A stretch of DNA of 13,128 nucleotides, from positions 4,767-17,894 of the forward strand of contig PMYA01000126.1 in assembly GCA_003170935.1 (NCBI GenBank), written 5' to 3'. Shown here in pieces: positions 12,800-13,128 of the stretch; positions within the stretch are counted from its first letter, which is position 1; each line of letters begins with the position of its first letter. The translations under genes and the position numbers were made by a program. This DNA is from Methanobacteriota archaeon (lineage in GTDB: Archaea; Halobacteriota; Bog-38; Methanoflorentales; Methanoflorentaceae). The notes below the pieces were generated by a model, which was not told where the DNA came from, did not search any database, and saw nothing but the letters and a program-made list of their open reading frames with translations.

Positions 12800-13128
12800 T
12801 TATGACACCTTTTGTGGAGGCGTGCTGCTGCTGTATGCCGGCATGATACTTGCAAGCAGTGCGAGTGCCGGTCCGACGTAGATTCCGGCCCACGCGAAGA
12901 TCGCGATTAGCCCAAGGATGGCGATGGCAACCCTCGGCCCGACGCCCGTCTGTTCTCGCCGTCGCAAGGCCACACGCAACGCGAGGATACCTAAGATGAC
13001 GGGCACGAGTACGAATATGAGCGTGATGACCGCTTCCGATTCAACAGAAGAACGTGAGACAGCAAGGAGCATCTGTGCAAGGGTGTACGCTCCCGTCCCG
13101 ATGAAGATGAGGCCCGCAAGTGTGCCGA
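12800..13128 (-). CDS. Membrane protein of unknown function, 5' end outside window
   Basis: The frame runs on past the ATG at 13072 to the right edge of the window, where GTLAGLIFIGTGAYTLAQ looks like another membrane helix, so the gene most likely begins outside and only about 108 C-terminal residues are seen. Hydrophobic segments are the edge helix, AVITLIFVLVPVILGILALRVAL, VAIAILGLIAIFAWAGIYV and possibly GPALALLASIM, with a basic loop RRREQTG between the middle ones and a polar tail SSSTPPQKVS. No family is recognised. It is followed after 3 bases by the pentapeptide gene, in an apparent operon. Confidence 0.6.
   Translation of the reverse strand, partial: GTLAGLIFIGTGAYTLAQMLLAVSRSSVESEAVITLIFVLVPVILGILALRVALRRREQTGVGPRVAIAILGLIAIFAWAGIYVGPALALLASIMPAYSSSTPPQKVS

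Overview
The window reads as part of a euryarchaeal genome from a methanogen- or ANME-related lineage; the exact lineage cannot be fixed from sequence alone. The evidence is an archaeal-type front end of the shikimate pathway (an aldolase-like ADH synthase plus 3-dehydroquinate synthase II in place of DAHP synthase and classical AroB), a UPF0280/COG2122 protein, TATA-like boxes about 25-30 bases before several genes, and strong Shine-Dalgarno (SD) sites of the GAGGTGATC type.

Left part (1-1563): the 3' part of a UPF0280 gene on the + strand converges on a minus-strand NAD-dependent sugar-nucleotide epimerase/dehydratase. Centre (1624-6418): a tight minus-strand aromatic amino acid operon, transcribed in the order aroA' - aroB' - aroD - aroE - tyrA, possibly running on into the epimerase. 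It carries early steps from the aldolase-like enzyme to shikimate, then prephenate dehydrogenase for tyrosine. A divergent + strand gene at 6517, prephenate dehydratase with a Phe-sensing ACT domain, supplies the phenylalanine branch. The two directions appear to share one TATA element at 6465-6472. Shikimate kinase, EPSP synthase, chorismate synthase and chorismate mutase are not in the window. A HAD phosphatase of the sucrose-phosphatase subfamily follows pheA.

Right part (8108-13128): small and membrane-associated genes. It holds an unrecognised minus-strand ORF, a small winged-helix protein, a voltage-gated-type K+ channel broken by a one-base frameshift between the selectivity filter and S6, a 55-residue membrane micro-protein with a CCPFC tail, a 61-residue two-helix membrane protein with a GTG start, an AI-2E family (PerM-type) transporter, a gapless 30-repeat pentapeptide protein, and a partial membrane protein at the right edge.

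The most notable observations are the channel frameshift, a likely AUU start codon for aroD, an FDX-ACB-like C-terminal domain on TyrA, the overlooked 55-residue micro-protein, and a perfect hairpin pairing an SD-like sequence with its complement at 12147-12168. No RNA genes, CRISPR arrays, insertion sequences or integrases were seen.
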